Shown here: positions 1 through 6,050 of the stretch, in pieces
Numbering within the stretch: the first letter of the stretch is position 1
Layout: the number at the start of each line of letters is the position of its first letter
Source: JBKPNX01 sp046732855
GTDB lineage: Bacteria; Pseudomonadota; Alphaproteobacteria; Geminicoccales; Geminicoccaceae
Direction: 5' to 3'
NCBI GenBank assembly: GCA_046732855.1
Contig: JBKPNX010000225.1
Span: 1-13,595, forward strand
Length of the DNA: 13,595 bases
The notes under the pieces: model-generated
Database searches by the model: none
Seen by the model: only the letters and a program-made list of their open reading frames with translations
What the model was told of the DNA's origin: nothing
Made by a program: the position numbers and the translations under genes

Positions 1-248
1 ACCGTGCTGATCCGGGTCGCGAGGCCGCCGACCGCGGTCGTTTCGTAAACCACCTCGACGCCGGTCTGCTGCTCGTACTCCTCGGCCAGGGTCGTTTTGA
101 TGTATTCGTCGAAGGGCGGGATGAACGAGCTCTCGTGCACCATCGTCACGGTCTTGTCGGCGGCGCGGCCCGCTCGCGGCAACAACGCCGCGCCGGCCGC
201 ACCGACGGCCGTGCTCTTCAAGAAATCGCGCCGTGATCGGCTGCCCAT
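1..248 (-). CDS. Tat-exported ABC substrate-binding protein, N-terminal part only
   Basis: This is the first 82 codons of a periplasmic solute-binding protein; the rest lies beyond position 1. The N-terminus has a twin-arginine signal: SRRDFLKS at residues 5-12, then an Ala/Gly-rich hydrophobic stretch and a likely cleavage after GRAA near residue 30. The mature start, TVTMVHESSFIPPFDEYI, followed by EEYEQQTGVEVVYE, is the usual first strand and helix of family 1/8 extracellular solute-binding proteins (polyamine, iron or sugar type), where a long-tailed helix precedes 'TGVEV'. The ATG at 248 is preceded by AGGGAG at a workable distance. The substrate cannot be inferred from this part, and partner permease genes would lie outside the window. 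The Tat signal suggests folding in the cytoplasm before export. Confidence 0.85.
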   Translation of the reverse strand, partial: MGSRSRRDFLKSTAVGAAGAALLPRAGRAADKTVTMVHESSFIPPFDEYIKTTLAEEYEQQTGVEVVYETTAVGGLATRIST

Positions 249-829
249 GTCCAGCACTCCCTGTATGTCCGAGCAGCCCGGAAGGGCGCGCTTTGGCCCG
301 ACGCTGAAGGGCGCTCTCTGACCGGCATTCGTCAGATGCCGGGTCCCTCGCGGTCGAATTTGCGCCGCTGCCGTGCAGCAGGCAAGCCCTGGCGAACCGG
401 AATGTCGGCGACACACGATATGACCGACCGTCGTGGCACGCGATCTGTCTGGTCGGAGCTTTCATCCCAGCGCGGCGGGGCGACCGGCGGACTGAGGTGC
501 GGCAAGAACCGCGGAGGTCGGTGCCCTAGTTTACTACCCGCTCCCGGCGTGCACCATCGAGTGCGGCACATGGACAACTCGCTGCGCGATCGGCTTGAGA
601 GGTACTTATGGCAATCGGCTGTCCTCGACGGCCGTTCCTGCCGCCAACCCTTGGAGGCAGAAAGCGGCCGATCCGAGGTCCAGGCCAGGGGACTGAAGCG
701 GAGGGCGCCGTGCGATCCGTTCGCTTTCGCAGCCAAAGCTGGACGCTCGAGGTGCGATCGCGGAACCGAGACTTGCCATCGCGGCATGGCTCGGACGAGA
801 ACGTGCCAGCCACCTGAGGGGACCGCGCG
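249..829. other. Gene-free stretch, no convincing feature
   Basis: Open frames of 100-165 codons exist here on both strands but overlap each other. They are rich in Arg, Ser, Trp and Cys, match no family I know and lack the third-position G/C bias of neighbouring genes. The stretch must contain the promoter of the solute-binding gene reading leftward and whatever drives the small lipoprotein gene reading rightward, but I cannot place -35/-10 boxes with confidence. Old, degraded coding DNA is possible. Confidence 0.5.
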
Positions 830-1099
830 ATGACCAGGATGGGCGTCTGCATCATGCTGTTGCTTCTCGTCAGCTGCGCGCCGGGTACCGAGGTAATCTA
901 TGGCTCAAGCATCCGCCCCGGCGGCGGCCTGCCGTCGATCACCACCATGGGCGTGGGCCGGCTCGGGGCACAGTCGGCTCCAGCAGCGCCGGCCGCACCC
1001 GCTGACGCCAACACGCGGGCCGGGTCTCGGGACCCGACGCCGGAAAGTAGCGAGCGGGACGTGAACCGTCAGACTATTCTGGGGACCGAGGCGCAATGA
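830..1099 (+). CDS. Possible small lipoprotein, unknown function
   Basis: An 89-residue product that I do not recognise. Residues 1-15 look like a short lipoprotein signal peptide: a basic start (MTRM), a hydrophobic core (IMLLLLV) and the lipobox V-S before Cys16, followed by APGTEV. The mature part is about 74 residues, Gly/Pro/Ala-rich and probably disordered (SAPAAPAAPADAN at about 50-62), with a charged polar tail. A GAGGGG Shine-Dalgarno-like sequence lies about 8 bases before the ATG, which supports this start. The gene converges on the V4R gene and has no obvious operon partner. A chance open frame cannot be excluded. The lipobox together with the ribosome site is the only support. 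Confidence 0.45.
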   Translation: MTRMGVCIMLLLLVSCAPGTEVIYGSSIRPGGGLPSITTMGVGRLGAQSAPAAPAAPADANTRAGSRDPTPESSERDVNRQTILGTEAQ

Positions 1100-1155
1100 C
1101 AGCGCAAACTCAGCCGGTCGTCCGCAACGAGCGCTGCAACTGCTGACGGCAGAGC

Positions 1156-1173
1156 GACCGATCGGCGTCGGTC
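1156..1173. terminator. Short hairpin between convergent genes, possible weak terminator
   Basis: A perfect 6-bp inverted repeat, GACCGA and TCGGTC, separated by a 6-base loop. It sits one base past the stop codon of the minus-strand V4R gene and about 55 bases past the stop of the plus-strand lipoprotein. No T-run follows on either strand, so it is not a classic intrinsic terminator. It could still protect the 3' end or act with Rho. Confidence 0.3.
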
Positions 1174-1174
1174 C

Positions 1175-1705
1175 TCACGGCTCGGGCCAGACCTCGAACA
1201 GGCAGTGATCGTGGCCGCCCTCGGCGGCGCAATGGGCTTCGCGGCCCCTCAGACGCTGCCTGCGACCGGCCCTCGCTGCGACATATTCGAGCGAGCCCTC
1301 CAGCCAGGCCGAGAACATGTAGCAGACCCTGCGGCCGCTCGTGCGGCGCGCCTCGTCGACCATCGCGGAATGGCGCACACGCACCCGTGCGACGCCGGTC
1401 TCCGGCGCCAGCTCGAGGATGTCGAACTGGCCCCAGCCGCGCTGACTGATCCGCCGCAGGTAAAGCCGGAACACCTCGACGCCGCTCATGCCGTGATGAC
1501 GGGCCGCCTGCTCGCACCAGAAATAGGCCGAGCGATGCCCCTCGGGCCGGAGGATCTGCTCGAGCTTCTCCGGCCCGAGGACCGCCTCGAGCGCATAGTG
1601 GTTGTCGAGCAAGATATGCTGCGGCACCAGGATCATCGGCAGGCCGTCGACCGACCAACGGCCGGTCACGTCGTCGACCTCGATCGAGACCTGCGGCCTG
1701 CCCAT
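1175..1705 (-). CDS. V4R-domain protein (DUF5943-like), partner of the dipeptidase
   Basis: A 176-residue cytoplasmic protein. The C-terminal half has the look of a V4R (4-vinyl-reductase) domain: aromatic-rich strands around YMFSAWLEGSLEYVAA (129-144) and a closing Cys159...Gly-Gly-His-Asp-His-Cys168-Leu-Phe motif, the usual small-molecule/metal-binding end of V4R domains. The N-terminal 90 residues (VPQHILLDNHYALEAVLG at 27-44) match my memory of the DUF5943 region fused to V4R in proteobacteria. The start codon is three bases past the stop of the upstream dipeptidase gene, so the two are almost certainly translated from one message. In Pseudomonas aeruginosa a similar protein (PA5397) is encoded beside a similar dipeptidase (PA5396) and the dgcAB dimethylglycine genes. 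That is recalled knowledge. A ligand-sensing or enzyme-accessory role is inference. Confidence 0.8.
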   Translation of the reverse strand: MGRPQVSIEVDDVTGRWSVDGLPMILVPQHILLDNHYALEAVLGPEKLEQILRPEGHRSAYFWCEQAARHHGMSGVEVFRLYLRRISQRGWGQFDILELAPETGVARVRVRHSAMVDEARRTSGRRVCYMFSAWLEGSLEYVAARAGRRQRLRGREAHCAAEGGHDHCLFEVWPEP

Positions 1706-1708
1706 CGC

Positions 1709-2686
1709 TCAGGCGCCCCAGACCGCGCGCAGCAGGTTCAGCCAGTTGCGGCCGATGACGCCTTCGATCCGGCTGGACGGCCAACCGCGGCGCTGCATCG
1801 CGGCGGTCAGGTTCGGCCATTCGCCGATGGTGCGCAGCCCCTCCGGGTTGATGATCTCGCCGAAATCGGTCAGGCGGCGGGCGTAGCCCTTGTCGTGGGT
1901 GATCCAGTCGAAGAATCGCTGGCCATGGCCTTGCGTGAAGTCGGTGCCGACCCCGACGCTGCCCTCGCCGCAGATGTCGATGACATAGTCGATCGCCTCG
2001 ACGTAGTCGTCGACGTTGGCTGCCGTTCCCCGCTTGAGGAAAGGCGGAAACATCGTGACGCCGACGAAGCCGCCGTGATCGACGATGAATTTCAGCTGCT
2101 CGTCGGTCTTGTTGCGCGGGTGGGCCTTGAGGCCGGCCGGAAGGCAGTGCGAATAGGCGACGGGCTGCTCTGAGGCGAGGATGACGTCTTCGCTGGTGCT
2201 GGCGCCGACGTGCGACAGGTCGCACAGAATGCCGAGCCGGTTCATCTCGGCGACCACCTCGCGGCCGAAATCGGACAGGCCGCCGTCCTTCGATTCATAG
2301 CAGCCGGAGCCGACCAGGTTCTGGGTGTTGTAGGCGAGCTGGATGATGCCGATGCCGAGCTCCTTGAACAGGCCGAGATAGCCGATCTGGTCCTCGATCC
2401 CGCTGACGTTCTGCCAGCCGAGGATGATGCCGGTCCTGCCCTCCTCCTTCGCCATCAGGATGTCCGCGGCGGTGTACACCTGCCTGATGAGGTCGCCGTG
2501 CTCGCGGAACCAGGTTTTCCAGCGCATGACGTTGCGCATCGTCTCGGTGAAGCCTTCCCACACGCAGCAGGTGCAATTGGCCGCGGTCAGCCCGCCCCGG
2601 CGCATGTCCTGGAAGACCGCCCGGCCGAAATCGGCAACGATCAGGCCATCGATCACGATCGAGCTGGCGTGCAGATCAGAAGACAT
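1709..2686 (-). CDS. M19 (renal/membrane dipeptidase) family protein, divergent metal site
   Basis: A 325-residue TIM-barrel amidohydrolase of peptidase family M19 with no signal peptide, so probably cytoplasmic. Family landmarks: LAYNTQNLVGSGCYE (117-131), DLSHVG with His159 (156-161), SH with His180 (179-180), HPRNKTD with Arg191 (189-195), VGVGTDF with Asp249 (244-250) and the C-terminal IEGVIGRNWLNLLR (307-320). The N-terminal His-x-Asp metal pair of classic dipeptidases is absent: the site reads DGLIVADF (13-20). The usual bridging Glu region reads GWQNVSG (90-96). I chose the ATG at 2686 because the conserved domain begins by residue 11 and the extra 23 residues of the longer frame look non-coding. 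Its Shine-Dalgarno is weak. The V4R gene follows after three bases. The real substrate is unknown, and this subfamily may not cleave dipeptides. Confidence 0.88.
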   Translation of the reverse strand: MSSDLHASSIVIDGLIVADFGRAVFQDMRRGGLTAANCTCCVWEGFTETMRNVMRWKTWFREHGDLIRQVYTAADILMAKEEGRTGIILGWQNVSGIEDQIGYLGLFKELGIGIIQLAYNTQNLVGSGCYESKDGGLSDFGREVVAEMNRLGILCDLSHVGASTSEDVILASEQPVAYSHCLPAGLKAHPRNKTDEQLKFIVDHGGFVGVTMFPPFLKRGTAANVDDYVEAIDYVIDICGEGSVGVGTDFTQGHGQRFFDWITHDKGYARRLTDFGEIINPEGLRTIGEWPNLTAAMQRRGWPSSRIEGVIGRNWLNLLRAVWGA

Positions 2687-2808
2687 GGTTTTGCCCGGTT
2701 CGTGGCTGGCCTGAGCTTGAGTCCCTTTGGGCGACCTGGGACATCGCCGCTGCACCGCCGGCTTGATGCGTCAGCAGTCCGATACGCCGGGGGACGCGTT
2801 CGACAGGC

Positions 2809-3210
2809 TCATGCCCGGGGCGGGTAGCGCTCGAACGCCGGCAGCTCGTGCGCGCGCTCCATCCAGCGGATCCGTTCGGCGACCTGGATGTGCGCGCGCG
2901 CCGGAACCGCGTCGGGATCGTCATAGGTCGCGCTCTGAACATCGATGATCCCCGGGAGCAGTTCTGCATTGGTGTAGAACAGGCCGGTGCCGCAATCGGG
3001 GCAGAAATGGCGCCGGCCATGTTGTGAGGACGCGTAGACCCTGGGCGTGCCGTTGGTCACCTCGACCGCGCTTTCCCGGTACATCGTCCAGCCGACCATC
3101 GGCGCGCCGGCGTGCCGCCGACAATCCGTGCAGTGACAGAGAGCATGGGTGAGCGCCTCGCCCTCCGCTTGATAGCGGATCGCGCCGCAATGGCAGCCGC
3201 CGGTGATCAT
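2809..3210 (-). CDS. GFA/CENP-V domain zinc protein (first copy)
   Basis: A 133-residue protein of the glutathione-dependent formaldehyde-activating enzyme (GFA, CENP-V) fold. Zinc-binding cysteines are in the expected places: GGCHCG (Cys6, Cys8), CHCTDCR (Cys25, Cys27, Cys30) and FCPDCGTGLF (Cys70, Cys73). Length is typical for the single-domain family. A strong GGAGG lies six bases before the ATG at 3210. The family is named for a proposed role in joining formaldehyde and glutathione, but most members have no proven reaction, so I do not assign one. The gene is co-directional with the dipeptidase gene 122 bases downstream and may share its transcript. A second, divergent GFA protein lies about 600 bases upstream. 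Confidence 0.9.
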   Translation of the reverse strand: MITGGCHCGAIRYQAEGEALTHALCHCTDCRRHAGAPMVGWTMYRESAVEVTNGTPRVYASSQHGRRHFCPDCGTGLFYTNAELLPGIIDVQSATYDDPDAVPARAHIQVAERIRWMERAHELPAFERYPPRA

Positions 3211-3830
3211 CTCTTTCCTCCCTCGGTCCGAGCGCCAAGGCCATCTTGGGCGCGGCCGCCTCGCGACGCAACGCTGGTCGGCCGTTCCGGTCGTGACACG
3301 CCGCGGAGATCCCTCCAGCCCTGATTTGGAGCCACCTCAGGCACCAGCTCGGGCTGGTTCGGGTCGCGCGGCAGCCGCGGTCCGTTCGACTGCGAGTTCG
3401 GCTCGGGTCCGGTCGGATTCGAGGGCGCCCGGGTCTTGACCACGTCGAGCGGCTTGGGCCCGTTCCGATTCCGGGGCGCCCGGGGCTTGACCACGTCGGG
3501 CGGCTTGGGTCCGTTCGGATTCCGGGGCGCCCGGGTTTGGTCCACTTTCGGTTCGATCGGATCCTTGCGAGCTTTTCCTCGAGGCCGCGACCAGCGTTAA
3601 CGGCGCGTCAACCATCCCCAGTTAGTGTTTTGTTCGGGCGGTCCATGCGACCGTGGGAATCCGTGCGCCGCCATCGGGCCGGGTCAGTCCGCCCGGAGGG
3701 CAGGCGGCGGCGCGTGGACGGGCAACGCGGGCGAGCCGCCATGCTCAAAGATCAGGCGTCACAGCCGCTCCCGGCTCGACGCGGCTCAGCGGTTCAGCGA
3801 CGCCCACGACCGCCTGCGAGCGCACATGCG
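3211..3830. other. Gene-free spacer between two GFA genes
   Basis: No convincing gene. Open frames on both strands run through this stretch, partly because a 51-bp repeat, a multiple of three, keeps frames open. The peptides are Pro/Arg/Asn-rich and resemble no family. The spacer must hold the promoter of the first GFA gene if that gene is not read through from the second. I see no clear promoter boxes or terminator hairpin. Confidence 0.5.
3401..3540. repeat. 51-bp direct tandem repeat, about 2.7 copies
   Basis: Two full 51-bp units lie at 3416-3466 and 3467-3517, each starting GATTC and containing GGCGCCCGGG, CTTGACCACGTCG and GGCTTGGG. A third partial unit runs from 3518 to about 3540, and a degenerate partial unit precedes 3416. 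The two full units differ at about six positions, so this is not a fresh duplication. The period equals 17 codons. On the minus strand one frame reads a proline-rich repeat (RAPRNPNGPKPPDVVK), but a second minus frame is open too, so the reading frame gives no evidence of coding. Confidence 0.8.
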
Positions 3831-4223
3831 CTAGAACCACATGTCCGCGACGCATCGACCGTCGCGCGGCAGATCTTGCCAACTGTCCAGCCCGTCGAAG
3901 TGATCGAGGACGATGGCGCCCACAGCCTCGGGTTCCGCGAGTCGGAGGTTGACGGCGATACGCCGGCGGCCGTCCTTGCCCGGCGCGCTGGCACGCCAAT
4001 AGGCGACGCAACCGCAATTGGGACAAAAATGAAATTCGAGGTTCCGCTTACCCCAGGCGTATGCGTGCGTCGGGCCGGACACCCGGATACCTTCATTCTC
4101 ATAGTCATAGGCCCAAAGCACCCCGTAGCGGCGACAGACGGTGCAGTTGCAGGCGGTAGCGGAAGCGGGGACGCCATCAAAGCTCCAACGGACCGCGCCG
4201 CAATGACAGGAACCTTCGACCAT
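3831..4223 (-). CDS. GFA/CENP-V domain zinc protein (second copy)
   Basis: A 130-residue GFA-family protein, distinct from the copy at 2809-3210. Zinc ligands: GSCHCGAVRW (Cys6, Cys8), CNCTVCRRYG (Cys25, Cys27, Cys30) and FCPNCGCVAYW (Cys67, Cys70). Cys72 is extra. The C-terminal half (IAVNLRLAEPEAVGAIVLDHFDG) is typical of the variety that ends in a 'DHFDG..SW' block, common in alphaproteobacteria. GGAAGG lies about nine bases before the ATG. The gene begins 27 bases after the SDR stop codon on the same strand, so the two probably form an operon. The reaction is unproven for this subfamily. A link to aldehyde or thiol chemistry together with the SDR is inference only. Confidence 0.9.
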   Translation of the reverse strand: MVEGSCHCGAVRWSFDGVPASATACNCTVCRRYGVLWAYDYENEGIRVSGPTHAYAWGKRNLEFHFCPNCGCVAYWRASAPGKDGRRRIAVNLRLAEPEAVGAIVLDHFDGLDSWQDLPRDGRCVADMWF

Positions 4224-4250
4224 TTCGGTGAGCCTTCCAAGCTGAGGACC

Positions 4251-5066
4251 TCAGAGCGCGCCATAAATCGGCTTGTGCTTGGTATAGCCCCCATCGACGG
4301 TCAGGACTTCGCCCACGCACCAGCATTCGTTCGACCAGAAGTACATGGTTGCCGCAGCAATGTGCGATGGGTCGGTCAAGCCGCCGAGCGGCATGCTGTC
4401 CTCGACCGCCTGCAGGCGTCCCGCGCTAATCTCGTTCTGCGCGGCCATGGGGCCGCGCAGGGGTGAGGGCGCGAGGCCGTTCAGGACCAGGCCGTGGGCT
4501 TCGAGGAAGTAGCGGGCCTGCAGGGTCAGGAGGTTGAGCAGACCGCCTTTGGACGCCTCGTAGGCGGCGCTCGCGCGGCCCTCCGAGCCGACGGTGGCCG
4601 AGGTCGAGAGGATGATCACGCCGTGGGCGCGGGGCGCGAACGCGCCGGCGCGGATGCCTTGCTTCAGGACATTGTGCGCGCCCCAGAGGTTCACCTCGCA
4701 GGCGCGCAGGACGTCTTCCTTGCCGAGCTCCTCGGGTGGGGTCAGCGGCCTGGGCGAGATGCCGGCGGTGTGTTGCAGATAGCGGATGTTGCCGTGGCGC
4801 GCGAAGAGGGCGGCGACGGCGTCTTCATCGGCGACATCGACGGTTTCCGCAACGACCTCGAGGGATCGATTGGCGCCGGCGATCGAGCGCGCGAGATCGG
4901 CGAGGGCCGTACGTTCGCCGGCGACGTTGAGCGCAGCCGCGCCGTCGACGAGCACGAGCTTGGCAGCGCCCAGCCACTCGCCGACGTGGTTCGCGAGGTA
5001 CTGGCCCATGAGGCCGACGCCCACGATCATGACGTTGGGGTTCGGATCGTACGAAAGCGCAGCCAC
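4251..5066 (-). CDS. Short-chain dehydrogenase/reductase (SDR)
   Basis: A 271-residue NAD(P)-dependent SDR oxidoreductase. The cofactor loop reads VGVGLMGQYLA (15-25), an atypical form of the usual TGxxxGIG. HTAGISP (99-105) replaces NNAG; Asn126 in EVNLWGA, Ser154/Ser156 in LSTSATVG, and Tyr169-x-x-x-Lys173 (YEASK) supply the catalytic set. VLTVDGGYTKH (254-264) is the classic end of the family. The acidic Asp41 after the second strand (LVLVDG) suggests preference for NAD(H), an inference. The start is a GTG at 5066, fixed by a near-perfect Shine-Dalgarno just upstream. It is followed after 27 bases by a GFA-family gene, and the gene upstream is divergent, so this is the first gene of its unit. 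The substrate cannot be deduced. Confidence 0.92.
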   Translation of the reverse strand: MAALSYDPNPNVMIVGVGLMGQYLANHVGEWLGAAKLVLVDGAAALNVAGERTALADLARSIAGANRSLEVVAETVDVADEDAVAALFARHGNIRYLQHTAGISPRPLTPPEELGKEDVLRACEVNLWGAHNVLKQGIRAGAFAPRAHGVIILSTSATVGSEGRASAAYEASKGGLLNLLTLQARYFLEAHGLVLNGLAPSPLRGPMAAQNEISAGRLQAVEDSMPLGGLTDPSHIAAATMYFWSNECWCVGEVLTVDGGYTKHKPIYGAL

Positions 5067-5422
5067 GCGTCCTCCTTTTGCGTCCGGAGGTCAACGAGCC
5101 CTCTAAGCTAGCGGCTTTGGCGGCAGGGAGCCAGCCGGCATGCGAGCAACGTCTCGTCGGCGCCCTGCTGATGCGCGGCGTCGTCGCCGAGGCGATCCGG
5201 GCCCTGCCCGACGCCGACGCCGTGCTCAGCCCTGGAGAGAGCCGCGGCTGGCGAAGGACCGCGCCTGGATGGGGCCCGGGAGGCTCCTGGCTAGCAGCTG
5301 AGACATTGGGCCGCGAAACATTGCAGTGACAGAGCTATCCGGGCGCGCAATTCTTCGACGGGGGAGCCTGATATGGCCACGTGCTGGGTGCGTCGATCGC
5401 CTTCCGCACGTTGGAGACCATC
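5067..5422. other. Divergent spacer with a possible gene remnant
   Basis: This spacer separates the leftward SDR gene from the rightward DUF2147 gene and must carry both promoters, though I cannot identify boxes. Within it, 5153-5230 read on the plus strand (LVGALLMRGVVAEAIRALPD and onward) has 26 consecutive codons ending in G or C, like a real gene of this genome. The frame before and after it loses that bias and has no ribosome site. It may be a leftover piece of a deleted gene. I do not recognise the family. Confidence 0.35.
5070..5079 (-). promoter_or_regulatory. Strong ribosome binding site fixing the SDR GTG start
   Basis: The minus strand reads AAAAGGAGGA here, three bases before the GTG at 5066. 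This is the best Shine-Dalgarno match in the window and is the reason to accept GTG as the start of the SDR gene. Confidence 0.8.
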
Positions 5423-5914
5423 ATGGAATGTTCACGAGCGGGGGAATGTTCACGAGCGGGTGCCGCCATCCGGCTCGCGACCGCCGTCCTGCTCGCCCTG
5501 GCGCGCGCGGCAGCGGCGCAGACCCCATCGCCGTTGGGCGAGTGGATCACCGAGGAAGGCAAAGCCCGGGTGCGGCTCGCGCCGTGCGCCGGCGACGCGC
5601 AACGCGTGTGTGGCGTGATCACCTGGTCCTACCGCCCGCCCGGGGCCGAACCGGGGCCCTTGCGGGACATCCACAACCGGGACCCGGCGCTGCGCTCCCG
5701 GCCGATCGTCGGGCTGCCGCTGCTCCAGGACTTCGCCCCGACCGGACCGGACAGCTGGGGCGGTGGCACGATCTACGACCCGGAGAGCGGCAAGACCTAC
5801 CGATCCAAGATGCGCCTCAAGAACGCCGACCGGCTCGAGGTCAGCGGCTGCGTCCTGTTCTTCTGCCAGACCCAGACCTGGACCCGCCCCGCCGCAGACG
5901 AGGCAAACCCCTGA
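5423..5914 (+). CDS. Secreted DUF2147 domain protein
   Basis: A 163-residue exported protein of the DUF2147 family, whose function is unknown. After a signal peptide (hydrophobic ATAVLLALARAAAAQ, about 19-33, cleavage after AAA) the domain shows the family pattern: GEWITEEGKARVRLAPC (38-54), CGVITWSYRP (62-71), IHNRDPALRSRPIVGLPLL (82-100), SWGGGTIYDPESGKTY (109-124), LEVSGCVLFFC (136-146) and the closing TQTWTR. Cysteine pairs suit a periplasmic disulfide protein. I chose the ATG at 5423 because TTGGAG lies seven bases upstream. A longer frame from 5381 adds 14 residues without a ribosome site. The first codons carry a perfect 18-bp tandem duplication, giving the odd start MECSRAGECSRAG, longer and more polar than a usual signal n-region. 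No operon partner is evident: the next gene starts about 136 bases on. Confidence 0.88.
   Translation: MECSRAGECSRAGAAIRLATAVLLALARAAAAQTPSPLGEWITEEGKARVRLAPCAGDAQRVCGVITWSYRPPGAEPGPLRDIHNRDPALRSRPIVGLPLLQDFAPTGPDSWGGGTIYDPESGKTYRSKMRLKNADRLEVSGCVLFFCQTQTWTRPAADEANP
5425..5460. repeat. Perfect 18-bp tandem duplication at the DUF2147 start
   Basis: GGAATGTTCACGAGCGGG occurs twice in succession (5425-5442 and 5443-5460) with no mismatch. It starts two bases after the first base of the chosen start codon and stays in frame, duplicating six residues (ECSRAG). Each copy also contains an out-of-frame ATG (5428 and 5446), so three potential start codons are clustered here. Confidence 0.9.
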
Positions 5915-6050
5915 AGCCCACCGGCCAACCTCGGGTCGCGGTGGGCGATGCCGCCCGCCGGCGACGCCCTTGACGCTGTGGCGGGCTTCGCGGAGGGTGC
6001 CTCGAGCCCTGGCGGCGTCGGGGGGCGCGGCGAAGGAAGACGAGGGTGGG

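Noticed and set aside
332..855. Several overlapping frames on both strands before the small lipoprotein
   Set aside because: They are mutually exclusive, rich in Arg/Ser/Trp/Cys, show no family resemblance and lack third-position bias.
1205..2827. Long plus-strand frames opposite the V4R and dipeptidase genes
   Set aside because: They are antisense to well-recognised genes and have no motif or ribosome site of their own.
3207..3615. Proline-rich repeat peptide on the minus strand upstream of the first GFA gene
   Set aside because: Frame openness is explained by the 51-bp repeat, a second minus frame is equally open, and the frame runs over the GFA ribosome site.
3537..4466. A 309-codon plus-strand frame opposite the second GFA gene
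   Set aside because: It is antisense to a gene with all zinc-binding cysteines in place.
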